This document shows, in pieces, positions 1-8,160 of a stretch of DNA of 64,000 bases. The stretch is from Ideonella livida (GTDB lineage Bacteria > Pseudomonadota > Gammaproteobacteria > Burkholderiales > Burkholderiaceae_C), in NCBI RefSeq assembly GCF_010499455.1, contig NZ_JAAGOH010000023.1, forward strand, positions 1-64,000. Direction: 5' to 3'. Every line of letters begins with the position of its first letter. Position 1 is the first letter of the stretch. The translations under genes and the position numbers were made by a program. The notes under the pieces are model-generated. The model was not told the origin of the DNA. It made no database searches and was given only the letters and a program-made list of their open reading frames with translations.

Positions 1-168
1 GGCGGTTTCGGCCAGGCGCAGCGGAGCAGGGGCGGCAGCGGGTGCGGCGGGCGCGGGGGCCTGCAGGTCGAGCAGGGCCACGCGGGCCACGCCGGCCTGG
101 CGCAGGGCCAGGGCGGTGGCGCAGCCCGCCGGCCCGGCGCCGACGATGAGGACGTCCCAGGCCGTCAT
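1..168 (-). CDS. LodB-like FAD-dependent oxidoreductase, N-terminal part (cut by window edge)
   Basis: Only the first 56 residues are in the window. They begin MTAWDVLIVGAGPAGC, a beta-strand followed by the GxGxxG dinucleotide-binding turn of a flavoprotein. The gene starts 10 bases after the stop of the CTQ oxidase gene on the same strand; an in-frame GTG at 184-186 would give a slightly longer, overlapping form. Known partners of LodA/GoxA oxidases are LodB/GoxB flavoproteins (related to flavin monooxygenases and halogenases) needed to build the CTQ cofactor. That role is inferred from position and the FAD motif, since the catalytic part lies outside. Confidence 0.75.
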   Translation of the reverse strand, partial: MTAWDVLIVGAGPAGCATALALRQAGVARVALLDLQAPAPAAPAAAPAPLRLAETA

Positions 169-178
169 CGGTGCGGCG

Positions 179-1981
179 TCAGTCACCCGAGGGCGGGAAG
201 AAGGGCCGGGGCAGGGTGCGCGCCACCTCCACAAAGCGCTGCTCGCCGGCCGGCGGCACGGCCTTCTCCAGGATGAAACCCAGCCCGGCCCAGTACTGCA
301 CCATCTGCAGGTCGTCGGCGAACATGATGTAGTCGCCGCGCTGCTGGTCGAAGTCGGTCCCCAGCCAGGCCACCTGCCCGCCGGTGGCTTGGCTGGGCAC
401 GGGCAGCGCCTTCAAGGCCTGGGGGGCGGTCGGGGTGGGGTCCAGGTACACGTATTCCGGGCGCTGGGCCGGCCACCACCACAGCACGCGGCCGTCGATG
501 GGCTGCGACGAGCATTCGTTGAAGTCGGCCTGCCAGGGCACGGCCATGTAGCGGCAGATGTCACCAGGCTCCATGGCTGCGGGGTTGAAGTCCAGGCGCA
601 GCGGGCCGTTGGCGGGCAGGCTGGCGTTGATGCGCAGCGGGTCCTGCGCCTGGTAGATGGCCGGGTTGCGCGAGATCCAGCTCATCTCGATGCCGGGCGA
701 GAAGGCGCCGCCCACGCAGTTTTCCAGCACCGCACGGCTCAGGGCCAGCGGCGCGGGAGTGGTGTCGGGCTGGTTGTCAAACCAGCCTTCGGCCCACTGC
801 TGCAGGAAGAAGTACTGGGTGTCGGTCAGCCGCAGGTACTTGGAGCTGAGGCTGTCGAGGTTGAGGGCGTTGTCGCCGGCCAGGAAGGGCATCATGGTGC
901 GCCCGGTGGACCCGATGATCTGGTTCTCGGCGGCGGGCGGGCGCAGCACCTGCAGGATCCAGTGGCGCAGGCCGCGGTTTTCGTCGTCGCTGGCGCTGGT
1001 GGGCACGCGGCCCAGGCGCGCCATGTCAAAGGTGTGGGCCTTGGGCGGGATGGCGGCCACCCAAGGGTAGAGCGTGGCGCGGGCCAGCAGCGGGCCGATC
1101 TCGGTCTGGAAGTTGGGGCGGTAGCCCTGCGGGCCGCTGCGCCAGAGGCCGCCGGTGCAGATCTCGGGGTGCTGGCCGTTGCGCACGCCGGTGTCGAAGA
1201 TGGTGTCCCACAGGGTCACCAGGTTGGCGATCTGCGGGGCGTAGGCCGGTGGCGCGACCAGGGCCCAGGCGGTGCCGGCGTCAATGCGCTCGCCGCTGGT
1301 GAGCCACACGGTGGCGCTGACCGGGCCGTCGGCGGTGTCGTCCCACCAGTCGTCGTTGTTGGCGTATTCGGCGATGCTGGGCTGCGCTTGGCTGGAGCCG
1401 GAGATGCCGTGCCCGCCCAGGAAGAGCAGGCGGCCCTGCGCGTCGGTGCGCAGCTCGCCCAGGGTGTCGATGCTCACCGGGCTCAGGCCGTTGTGCAGCG
1501 GGGGCGGAAAGTTCGCCCCCTCGTAGCCCGGGGGCACGGTGTCGCGGCTGAAGGTCGGTCCGGCGGCGTTGCGCCCGGCAATGCTGCGCGGGCCAGCATC
1601 GATCACCAGGCGGTGGCGGTCGGTCACGTGGGCGTTGCGCAGGGGGTGGTTGCTGGCGTAGCCGTTTTCCCCAGCATTGGTTTGGAAGGCGTACCAGCTG
1701 GCCTTCTTGTTGGCCACATGCACGGTCCACTGGATGGACTGCACGTCGGCGCAGTCCAGCGTCACCTCCTCGGGGCCCTGGGGCGTGTCGCGGTAGATGG
1801 TGAAGCGGGCGGCCTGGCGGCACAGGCGGCCGTCGGCGTCGCGGAAGTCGTCCTGGGTGAAGGTGCTGCCGTCGGGCTTGAGGGGCAGGCCGCGGTAGGT
1901 CTCCGGGCCGATGTAGAAGGCGCTGGGGGCGTCACCCACGCGGGCCACGCCGATGGGGGGAAAGATCTTGTAGCTGCTCAT
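179..1981 (-). CDS. LodA/GoxA-family CTQ-dependent amino acid oxidase
   Basis: 600 residues, somewhat shorter than the ~700 of LodA. The N-terminus (YKIFPPIGVARVGDAP) and the blocks around HPEIC and GGAFSPGIEM are family hallmarks. Cys422 (in ENCVGGAFSPG) and Trp483 (in PWQADFNEC) match the Cys and Trp that cross-link into cysteine tryptophylquinone in LodA. The family deaminates amino acids (lysine epsilon-oxidase, glycine oxidase), releasing ammonia and hydrogen peroxide; the substrate here cannot be read from sequence. There is no obvious signal peptide. It is followed 10 bases later by the LodB-like flavoprotein, its expected maturation partner, and preceded by a ferritin-fold gene. The start is the ATG before SSYKIF; upstream in-frame sequence is low-complexity Arg/Pro and not family-like. 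Confidence 0.9.
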   Translation of the reverse strand: MSSYKIFPPIGVARVGDAPSAFYIGPETYRGLPLKPDGSTFTQDDFRDADGRLCRQAARFTIYRDTPQGPEEVTLDCADVQSIQWTVHVANKKASWYAFQTNAGENGYASNHPLRNAHVTDRHRLVIDAGPRSIAGRNAAGPTFSRDTVPPGYEGANFPPPLHNGLSPVSIDTLGELRTDAQGRLLFLGGHGISGSSQAQPSIAEYANNDDWWDDTADGPVSATVWLTSGERIDAGTAWALVAPPAYAPQIANLVTLWDTIFDTGVRNGQHPEICTGGLWRSGPQGYRPNFQTEIGPLLARATLYPWVAAIPPKAHTFDMARLGRVPTSASDDENRGLRHWILQVLRPPAAENQIIGSTGRTMMPFLAGDNALNLDSLSSKYLRLTDTQYFFLQQWAEGWFDNQPDTTPAPLALSRAVLENCVGGAFSPGIEMSWISRNPAIYQAQDPLRINASLPANGPLRLDFNPAAMEPGDICRYMAVPWQADFNECSSQPIDGRVLWWWPAQRPEYVYLDPTPTAPQALKALPVPSQATGGQVAWLGTDFDQQRGDYIMFADDLQMVQYWAGLGFILEKAVPPAGEQRFVEVARTLPRPFFPPSGD

Positions 1982-2060
1982 GGTGCGGATCCTGTAAGCC
2001 GGAGGGGTCGTTGTGATGGCGCGGCGACGGCGTCGCCCGGGGGCACGGCGGCGGGGCCGC

Positions 2061-3293
2061 TCACAGCGTGTGCAGGGCGGGCAGGCCCTGGGGCAGCTTG
2101 TCCAGGCCGTCCTGGGCCTGGTCCACCGCCTGGCGCACGGCCGCAGGCGCACCACCGGCCACCACCTGGTGCAGGTGCTGGAAGGCGTGCCGCAGCCCGG
2201 GCATGCGGGCCTGGGGCAGGTAGCGCCAGGTGGGCGCGGCGTTGGGGCCCACGCTGGCATCGCCGCCCTGCTGGGCCGGGGTGCTCATCAGCGCCAGGGC
2301 CAGCTGCGGCAGCACCTGGTGCATCAGGTTGAGCACCACGCCGAAGTACGGGTCGCCCATGCCGGCGGTGAAACTCTGCTCGAAGGCGTGCAGCATCACG
2401 CTGTAGGCGTTGTTGAAGCTGCGGCTGAGCGCCTGGGCCAAGGGGTTGCCGAAGGCCTCGTCGGCGGGGTTGGAGCTGATGGGCAGGGTGGGCGGGAAGG
2501 GGTCGGACGACAGGCTCACCTGGCGGAAGCGGCTGAAGTGGCTCAGCTCCAGTGGCGTGCCCAGGATGGGGCCGTAGGTGCCATCGGTGCGGATGCCGTA
2601 CTGGTTGTAGGTGCCAAAGGGCTCTTGTGGCACCAGTGGGGCGCCGGCCGGCACGCGGCCCTCACCTTGCTCCACGATCTGCTGGATGCCACGCAGCGCG
2701 CTGTCCATGTCACTGACCTGCAGCACCGTGCCACCGAACTTGCCCAGGTAGATGTCGGTGCGCTGGCGCCCTTCGGCCGCGGGCGTGGCGAAGGGGTCCC
2801 CGGGGTAGCGCATCAGGCCCTGCACCAGCGCCTCGTAGAGCTGGGCGATGGTGTCGTAGCGGTCGGCCTGGGCCGGCGCGCCGGCGGGGGCCGGTGTCTC
2901 AATGGCGGCGTAGACGTTGCTGAACACGTCCGGCGAGGCGCGGTACAGGCCCAGCAGCGGGGTGGTGGCCTCGTTGGCATGCGGCAGGTAGCCGGGATAG
3001 TGCGGCGCGGCGTCCCCGGTGAAACGGGGCAGGGCGCCCAGGGCGATCACCAGGTTGGCGGCCTGGTTGACGTGGAACATCTCCTCCATCACCACGGCGC
3101 GCAGCGCCTGGTAGGCGGTGCTGCCCTTGTCGGTGATGGAGTACATGCCGCTCAGGTACACCGGGATGGTGGTGAACTCGACCTGGAGCGCCAGTTGAGC
3201 GGCGTGCTGCAGGTCGGTGAGGGTGGGCGCGTCGCTCCGCAGGTGCTGGAACAGGGCGCCAAACGGTCGGGCGCTGCGCAGGGAACTGGGCAT
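2061..3293 (-). CDS. VioB-type ferritin-like domain protein (iminophenyl-pyruvate dimer synthase domain)
   Basis: 410 residues. The N-terminal half reads as the ferritin-like domain found in VioB/RebD-type imine dimer synthases: LALQVEFTTIPVYLSGMYSI, then VVMEEMFHVNQAANLVIALG. Candidate di-iron ligands are Glu39, Glu71 and His74 (ExxH), with later Glu154, Glu249 and His252 (LELSHF). The start is set by AGGAGG a few bases before ATG. It lies 79 bases ahead of the CTQ oxidase gene on the same strand, so the three genes probably form one transcript. In violacein and rebeccamycin pathways this domain acts on an imine made by a flavin amino acid oxidase. Pairing with a quinoprotein amino acid oxidase suggests, by inference only, that it handles an imine or peroxide product. 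Confidence 0.75.
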   Translation of the reverse strand: MPSSLRSARPFGALFQHLRSDAPTLTDLQHAAQLALQVEFTTIPVYLSGMYSITDKGSTAYQALRAVVMEEMFHVNQAANLVIALGALPRFTGDAAPHYPGYLPHANEATTPLLGLYRASPDVFSNVYAAIETPAPAGAPAQADRYDTIAQLYEALVQGLMRYPGDPFATPAAEGRQRTDIYLGKFGGTVLQVSDMDSALRGIQQIVEQGEGRVPAGAPLVPQEPFGTYNQYGIRTDGTYGPILGTPLELSHFSRFRQVSLSSDPFPPTLPISSNPADEAFGNPLAQALSRSFNNAYSVMLHAFEQSFTAGMGDPYFGVVLNLMHQVLPQLALALMSTPAQQGGDASVGPNAAPTWRYLPQARMPGLRHAFQHLHQVVAGGAPAAVRQAVDQAQDGLDKLPQGLPALHTL

Positions 3294-3463
3294 GGAGGCC
3301 TCCTGGAGGGGTGCTGAAGGACACCGTACCGCACCCCGGGGAGGCCCCGCTCCAGGCCGCCAGAAAGGCAATTTTTAATTGAGGGGCGCGGTTCTCGGTG
3401 GACGGATTTTGGGGGCGCGGGGGCCTGGGCCGCTACGGGTTTGCCCCGGCCTGAAACCCTTGC

Positions 3464-4444
3464 TCACACCTCGGCCGTCCGGCGCCAGCCGGCCATCCAC
3501 TCATGCCCGTTCACCAGGCCGATGCCGGCCAACACAAAGGCGCCGCCCATCAAAAAGGGGGTCTCCAGCGGCTCACCCAGCAGGGCGTGGCCCAGCACCA
3601 CGCCCAGCACCGGGGTCAGGAACGAGAACACCCCCAAGCGCGAGGCCAGGTAGTGGCGCAGCAGCCAGAACCACACCAAAAAACTGGCAAAGCTGACGAT
3701 CAGGCTCTGAAAGCCCAGGTGGCCCCAGGCCGCTGCCGTGGGGGTGAAATGCCACTGCCCCCCCAGCAGCGCGGCCGGCGCCAGCAGCACAAAGGCCGCC
3801 AGCAGCTGGTAGAGCAGGGACTCGGCCGCGGGGGCGTGCCGCAGGCTGCTGGTGCGCAGGGCCACGGTGGTGGCGCCCCAGCTGGCGCCGGCCAGCAGGG
3901 CCAGGGCATCGCCCAGCAGGATCTGTGCGGTGCCGGCGCTGCTGCCGGTCACGCCGTGGGTGGCCGCGCGCCCGGCAAAGGCGATGGCGATGCCGGCAAA
4001 CGCCAGGCCGATGCCCAGCCACTGCAGCGGCTTGAGCCGCTCGGCGGGTAGCCGCGCCTGCAGGCCCAGCGCCGCAAACACCGGCGAGGTGTAGAGGAAC
4101 ACCAGCACATGGCCGGCGCTGGTGAGCTGCAGCGCCACCGCCACCAGCAGGTACTCCAGCGCGAACAGGCCGCCCACCACCGCCCCCGGCCGCCAGCGCC
4201 CCTGCTGCACGGCGGCGGCCAGGGCGGGGCGGGCCTCGCCCCGCCACACCATCAGTGCGGCCACCAGCGCGGCGGCAATGGCTGAGCGCAGGGCGATCAT
4301 CGTCATGGGGCTGGCGTCGGCCGCCGCGGCCTTGAGTGAGATTTGCTGCAGGCTCCACAGCAGGCACAAGCTCGTCATGATGGCGCTGGCGCGGCCATCG
4401 AGCGGGCCGGGGGTGGGCGAGGTGGCGTGGGGCGACGAGGGCAT
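3464..4444 (-). CDS. EamA/DMT-family inner-membrane transporter
   Basis: 326 residues with about ten hydrophobic segments arranged as two EamA repeats (roughly residues 20-160 and 180-315); QLTSAGHVLVFLYTSPVFAALG is typical of the first repeat's end. Members export metabolites or amino acids, and the substrate cannot be inferred. The ATG at 4444 is preferred because the transmembrane region starts about 25 residues later; an in-frame start farther upstream would run into the promoter of the divergent AraC gene. The divergent pairing suggests that regulator controls it. Confidence 0.85.
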   Translation of the reverse strand: MPSSPHATSPTPGPLDGRASAIMTSLCLLWSLQQISLKAAAADASPMTMIALRSAIAAALVAALMVWRGEARPALAAAVQQGRWRPGAVVGGLFALEYLLVAVALQLTSAGHVLVFLYTSPVFAALGLQARLPAERLKPLQWLGIGLAFAGIAIAFAGRAATHGVTGSSAGTAQILLGDALALLAGASWGATTVALRTSSLRHAPAAESLLYQLLAAFVLLAPAALLGGQWHFTPTAAAWGHLGFQSLIVSFASFLVWFWLLRHYLASRLGVFSFLTPVLGVVLGHALLGEPLETPFLMGGAFVLAGIGLVNGHEWMAGWRRTAEV

Positions 4445-4561
4445 GCGCCCATTCTGGATTTGGCGGAACGACAGCCGATAGCGAGAATCAGACAACTGAT
4501 GCCGGACGCCGGCCAACACGCCGGCCACCGGGCCTGCACCGATCCCGCCCTACCGTTGACC

Positions 4562-5398
4562 ATGCCCCGCGCCACCCCACGCCGCCCTGCCGCGGCGGCA
4601 GACCAGAAGACCCCCGCCCAACTGGTGCCGCCCTATCCGCACACGCTGCCGGCGCCGCTGGTGTTTCGCAGCGCGCAGCTTGAGGGCCAGGCCGAGTACC
4701 CGGTGCACAGCCACCGCTGGGGCGAGTTCGTGTACTCCTTCAGCGGCGTGATGGAGGTGCGGCTGGCGGGGCAGCAGGTGCTGGCGCCGCCGCAGCTGGG
4801 CATCTGGCTGCCGCCTCAGGTGGAGCACCAGGGCCTGAACCGCCAGGCGGCGGCGCACAGCTCGCTGTACGTGGCGCCGGAGCTGTGCGGGGCCTTGCCG
4901 GCCCAGGCCTGCGCGCTGGTGGTCAGCCCGCTGGCCCGGGCCCTGCTGGAGCACCTGCGCACCCACACCGCAACCTCGCCCACCGCCCACGCGCCCAGTG
5001 CCGAGGAACACCGCCTGCTGCAGGTGCTGGTGGATCAGCTGGCCCACGCGCAGCGGGTGCGCAGCTACCTGCCGCACAGCACCGACCCGCTGCTCGCCCC
5101 CGTGCTGCAGGCACTGGAGGCCGACCCGGCCGACAACCGGCCCCTGTCGGCCTGGGCCGCCCAGGTACACAGCACCGAGCGCACCCTCAGCCGCCGCTGC
5201 CAGCGTGAGTTGGGCATGAGCTTTGTGGCATGGCGCCAGCGCCTGCGCGTGCTCACCGCCCTGGGCCGGCTGGCACGCGGTGAGAAAGTCACCTCCCTGG
5301 CGCTGGACCTGGGCTACGCCAGCGCCTCGGCCTTCATCGCCATGTTCCGCAAGCTCACCGGGCTCACGCCCGAGGCCTGCCGACCGTCGGCGGGCTGA
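4562..5398 (+). CDS. AraC-family transcriptional regulator
   Basis: 278 residues. An N-terminal cupin-like sensor (HSHRWGEFVYSFSGVMEV, about residues 40-130) is followed by a C-terminal AraC helix-turn-helix pair: STERTLSRRCQRELGMSF, then LALDLGYASASAFIAMFRK near the end. The latter carries the family's second-helix signature. It diverges from the DMT transporter with 117 bases between the starts, so it most likely acts on that promoter. Upstream in-frame codons overlap the transporter gene and are not counted. The inducer is unknown. Confidence 0.85.
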   Translation: MPRATPRRPAAAADQKTPAQLVPPYPHTLPAPLVFRSAQLEGQAEYPVHSHRWGEFVYSFSGVMEVRLAGQQVLAPPQLGIWLPPQVEHQGLNRQAAAHSSLYVAPELCGALPAQACALVVSPLARALLEHLRTHTATSPTAHAPSAEEHRLLQVLVDQLAHAQRVRSYLPHSTDPLLAPVLQALEADPADNRPLSAWAAQVHSTERTLSRRCQRELGMSFVAWRQRLRVLTALGRLARGEKVTSLALDLGYASASAFIAMFRKLTGLTPEACRPSAG

Positions 5399-5445
5399 CG
5401 GCCGGCAGGGCTGCGCAAACGGCGATCAGTCCACTTCTCTCCACC

Positions 5446-6363
5446 TCAGGCCACCTCATGCCCGGTGCTGGCCTCCCACAGGCGGTACCAGTCTTCGGCG
5501 GGCAGCTGCAGGCTCAGGGCGGCCACAGCCTCCTGCACGGCGGCGATGCGCTGGCTGCCGGTGATGGGCAGCGGGCGGCTGGGGTGGCGCAGGATCCAGG
5601 CGTAGGCCAGGGTGGCGGGGCTCACGCCGTGGGCGTGGGCCAGCGCCTCCAGCGTGGCGCGTACGCGCAGGGCCTGCGGGTCGGTGCCGGTGAACAGGCG
5701 GCCGCCACCCAGGGCAGACCAGATCATGGGCCTCAGGCCCAGTTCCTGGCACTGGTCCAGGGTGCCGTCGTCCAGCGCCGCCAGGTGCAAGGGCGACAGC
5801 TCGATCTGGTTGGTCACCAGCGGGTGGCGGCGGTGCAGCAGGCGCAACTGGGCCGGGCTGTGGTTGGACACGCCAAAGTGCCGCACCTTGCCGGCGGCCT
5901 GCAGGCGGCTGAAGGTGTCGGCCAGCCCGGCGGCGTCCATCAGCGCGTCGGGACGGTGGATGAGCAGCAGGTCCAGGTGGTCGGTGCGCAACGCGCGCAG
6001 GCTGGCCTCCACCGAGGCGGTGACATGCGCGGCCGAGGTGTCGTAGGACTTGATGGCGTGGCCCGGCCGCTGCGCCGACACCAGCTTGATGCCGCACTTG
6101 CTCACCAGTTGCAGGCGCTGGCGCAGGGCTGGCGCCAGGGCCAGCGCCTCGCCAAACAGGCCTTCCACCGTGTAGCCGCCGTAGATGTCGGCATGGTCAA
6201 AGCTGCTCACGCCCAGGTCCAGGCACTGCTCGATCCAGCGCAGGCGCTCGGCCGGGCTCAGGCCCCACTGGGCCATGCGCCAGCAGCCGGCCACGATGGG
6301 CGAGAGGGCGGGGCCGCCGGGGCACAGCGGGGTGGGCTTGAGGGTGAGGTGGGTGTCGTGCAT
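5446..6363 (-). CDS. Aldo/keto reductase (YdhF-like)
   Basis: 305 residues with the AKR (beta/alpha)8 pattern: the catalytic Asp/Tyr region FDHADIYGGYTVEGLFGEAL, the catalytic Lys in VSKCGIKL, and the NADPH-binding end SRPLPITGSQRIAAVQEAV. Spacing and wording match the E. coli YdhF oxidoreductase group. The start is the ATG before HDTHLTLKP. It diverges from the arsenic genes with 154 bases between; a palindrome lies in that gap, so it may share regulation, though no link of YdhF-type enzymes to arsenic is known to me. The substrate is unknown. Confidence 0.85.
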   Translation of the reverse strand: MHDTHLTLKPTPLCPGGPALSPIVAGCWRMAQWGLSPAERLRWIEQCLDLGVSSFDHADIYGGYTVEGLFGEALALAPALRQRLQLVSKCGIKLVSAQRPGHAIKSYDTSAAHVTASVEASLRALRTDHLDLLLIHRPDALMDAAGLADTFSRLQAAGKVRHFGVSNHSPAQLRLLHRRHPLVTNQIELSPLHLAALDDGTLDQCQELGLRPMIWSALGGGRLFTGTDPQALRVRATLEALAHAHGVSPATLAYAWILRHPSRPLPITGSQRIAAVQEAVAALSLQLPAEDWYRLWEASTGHEVA

Positions 6364-6449
6364 GGGCGGCGATTGTGGGCGGGCTGGCACGGCAAGGGCC
6401 AGCGGATGGGGTGGCCACGCGGGTTTGCCCGGCTCGGAAAGTGTCAATA

Positions 6450-6475
6450 TTTCCATGATCGCTGGATAATCGAAA
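6450..6475. promoter_or_regulatory. Palindromic operator upstream of arsC-acr3 (ArsR-like)
   Basis: The half-sites TTTCnATnATC and GATnATnGAAA form an inverted repeat centred between 6462 and 6463. The spacing and the TTCnAT...ATnGAA character resemble ArsR/SmtB operators ahead of proteobacterial ars operons. It sits 42 bases before the arsC start in the gap shared with the aldo/keto reductase. No arsR gene is in the window, so a regulator would have to act from elsewhere. Confidence 0.55.
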
Positions 6476-6517
6476 CCAAGACCGCGCCGGTCCGATTGCC
6501 ACCCGCCATCTGTCCCC

Positions 6518-7024
6518 ATGACCACCCACGTCCTCATCCTCTGCACCCACAACTCCGCACGCAGCGTGCTGTCGGAGTGCATGCTCAACCACCTGGCCCA
6601 GCAGTTGGGTCGTGATGTGCGTGCGCACAGCGCCGGCAGTGCGCCCAGTGGGCGCATCAACCCCTTTGCCTTGCAGGTGCTGCAGGCGGCGGGGGTGAGC
6701 ACCGAAGGCTGCCACAGCAAAAGCTGGGACGCTTTCAGCCAGCCGGATTCGCCGCCGCTGTCCATCGTCATCACCGTGTGCGACAGCGCTGCGGCCGAGA
6801 CCTGCCCGGTGTTCACCGGCCAGGCGGGCGAGCCCCCGGTGCAGGTGCATTGGGGCTACCCCGACCCCTCCAACGCCGAGGGCGGTGACGAGGGCAAGCG
6901 CCGCGCCTTTGAGCTGACGCGCCAGGCCATTGGCTACCGCATGCGCCAACTGCTGGATCTGCCGCTGGCGCAGATGGACCGCCCGGCACTGCGGGCCGCA
7001 CTGCAGGCCATTGGCCGCAGCTGA
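6518..7024 (+). CDS. arsC: Arsenate reductase, low-molecular-weight phosphatase fold
   Basis: 168 residues. The catalytic P-loop CX5R is present at residues 9-15 (CTHNSAR, followed by S), as in thioredoxin-coupled arsenate reductases. Further cysteines at 88 and 96 (VCDSAAAETCPVF) match the relay pair used to pass the disulfide to thioredoxin. It reduces arsenate to arsenite in the cytosol. The next gene, 23 bases downstream, encodes the arsenite efflux carrier, so the pair is a minimal detoxification operon. Preceded by a palindromic operator. Confidence 0.9.
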   Translation: MTTHVLILCTHNSARSVLSECMLNHLAQQLGRDVRAHSAGSAPSGRINPFALQVLQAAGVSTEGCHSKSWDAFSQPDSPPLSIVITVCDSAAAETCPVFTGQAGEPPVQVHWGYPDPSNAEGGDEGKRRAFELTRQAIGYRMRQLLDLPLAQMDRPALRAALQAIGRS

Positions 7025-7047
7025 AGCCCGCCACGGAGCACAACACC

Positions 7048-8079
7048 ATGAATTTGTTTGAGCGCTACCTCACCGTCTGGGTGGGCCTGTGCATCGTGGC
7101 CGGCATTGCCCTGGGCCAGTGGCTGCCCGGGCCGGTGCAGGCCATTGGCCGCATGGAGGTGGCCCAGGTCAACCTGCCGGTGGGGCTGCTGATCTGGGTG
7201 ATGGTCATCCCGATGCTGCTGCGCATTGACTTTGGCGCCCTGCACCAGGTCAAGGCGCACTGGCGCGGCATTGGCGTGACGCTGTTCGTCAACTGGGCGG
7301 TCAAGCCCTTTTCCATGGCGCTGCTGGGCGGGCTGTTTGTGCACCAGGTTTTTGCGCCCTGGCTGCCGGCCGACCAGCTGGACAGTTACGTGGCGGGCCT
7401 GATCCTGCTGGCGGCCGCACCCTGCACGGCCATGGTGTTTGTGTGGAGCCGGCTCACCCAGGGCCATCCGCTGTTCACGCTCAGCCAGGTGGCGCTCAAC
7501 GACACCATCATGGTGTTCGCCTTTGCGCCCCTGGTGGGCCTGCTGCTGGGCCTGTCGGCCATCACCGTGCCCTGGGCCACGTTGCTGATCTCGGTGGGGC
7601 TGTACATCGTCATTCCGGTGGTCCTGGCCCAGCTCTGGCGCCGGGCGCTGCTGGCGCGCGGCCCGCAGGCGCTGGAGGCCACGCTGGCCCGACTGGGGCC
7701 GTGGTCCATCAGCGCACTGCTGGCCACGCTGGTGCTGCTGTTTGGCTTTCAAGGCCAGGCCATCCTGCAGCAGCCGTTGGTGATTGCCATGCTGGCCGTG
7801 CCCATCCTGCTGCAGGTGCTGCTCAATGCCGGCCTGGCCTACGGGCTCAACCGCTGGCTGGGCGAGGCGCATTGCGTGGCCGGCCCGTCCTGCCTGATCG
7901 GCGCCAGCAACTTCTTTGAGCTGGCGGTGGCCGCGGCCATCAGCCTGTTCGGCTTTGAGTCCGGCGCGGCCCTGGCCACGGTGGTGGGCGTGCTGATCGA
8001 GGTGCCGGTGATGCTGCTGGTGGTGCGCTGGGTCAACCGCAGCAAGGGCTGGTACGAGGCGGGCAGGCGGCAGGCCTGA
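7048..8079 (+). CDS. acr3: ACR3-family arsenite efflux carrier
   Basis: 343 residues with about ten transmembrane segments in the bile-acid/arsenite transporter fold. The conserved Cys of ACR3 is Cys126 in LAAAPCTAMVFVWSRL, and GASNFFELAVA near residue 285 is the second conserved block. It exports arsenite using the membrane potential or proton gradient. Directly follows arsC (23-base gap), so co-transcription is expected. No arsH or arsR was found beside it. Confidence 0.93.
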   Translation: MNLFERYLTVWVGLCIVAGIALGQWLPGPVQAIGRMEVAQVNLPVGLLIWVMVIPMLLRIDFGALHQVKAHWRGIGVTLFVNWAVKPFSMALLGGLFVHQVFAPWLPADQLDSYVAGLILLAAAPCTAMVFVWSRLTQGHPLFTLSQVALNDTIMVFAFAPLVGLLLGLSAITVPWATLLISVGLYIVIPVVLAQLWRRALLARGPQALEATLARLGPWSISALLATLVLLFGFQGQAILQQPLVIAMLAVPILLQVLLNAGLAYGLNRWLGEAHCVAGPSCLIGASNFFELAVAAAISLFGFESGAALATVVGVLIEVPVMLLVVRWVNRSKGWYEAGRRQA

Positions 8080-8160
8080 GCCTTGGGCATGGCGTAGGGA
8101 TGGCGCAGCGCACGGCGGCGGCCTAGGGTGGTGACTTCGCCCAGTCCCATGGAGAAGTGC

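Noticed and set aside
116-2332. 738-codon frame antisense to the LodA-like gene
   Set aside because: Low-complexity product and no ribosome site; the LodA family motifs are on the other strand.
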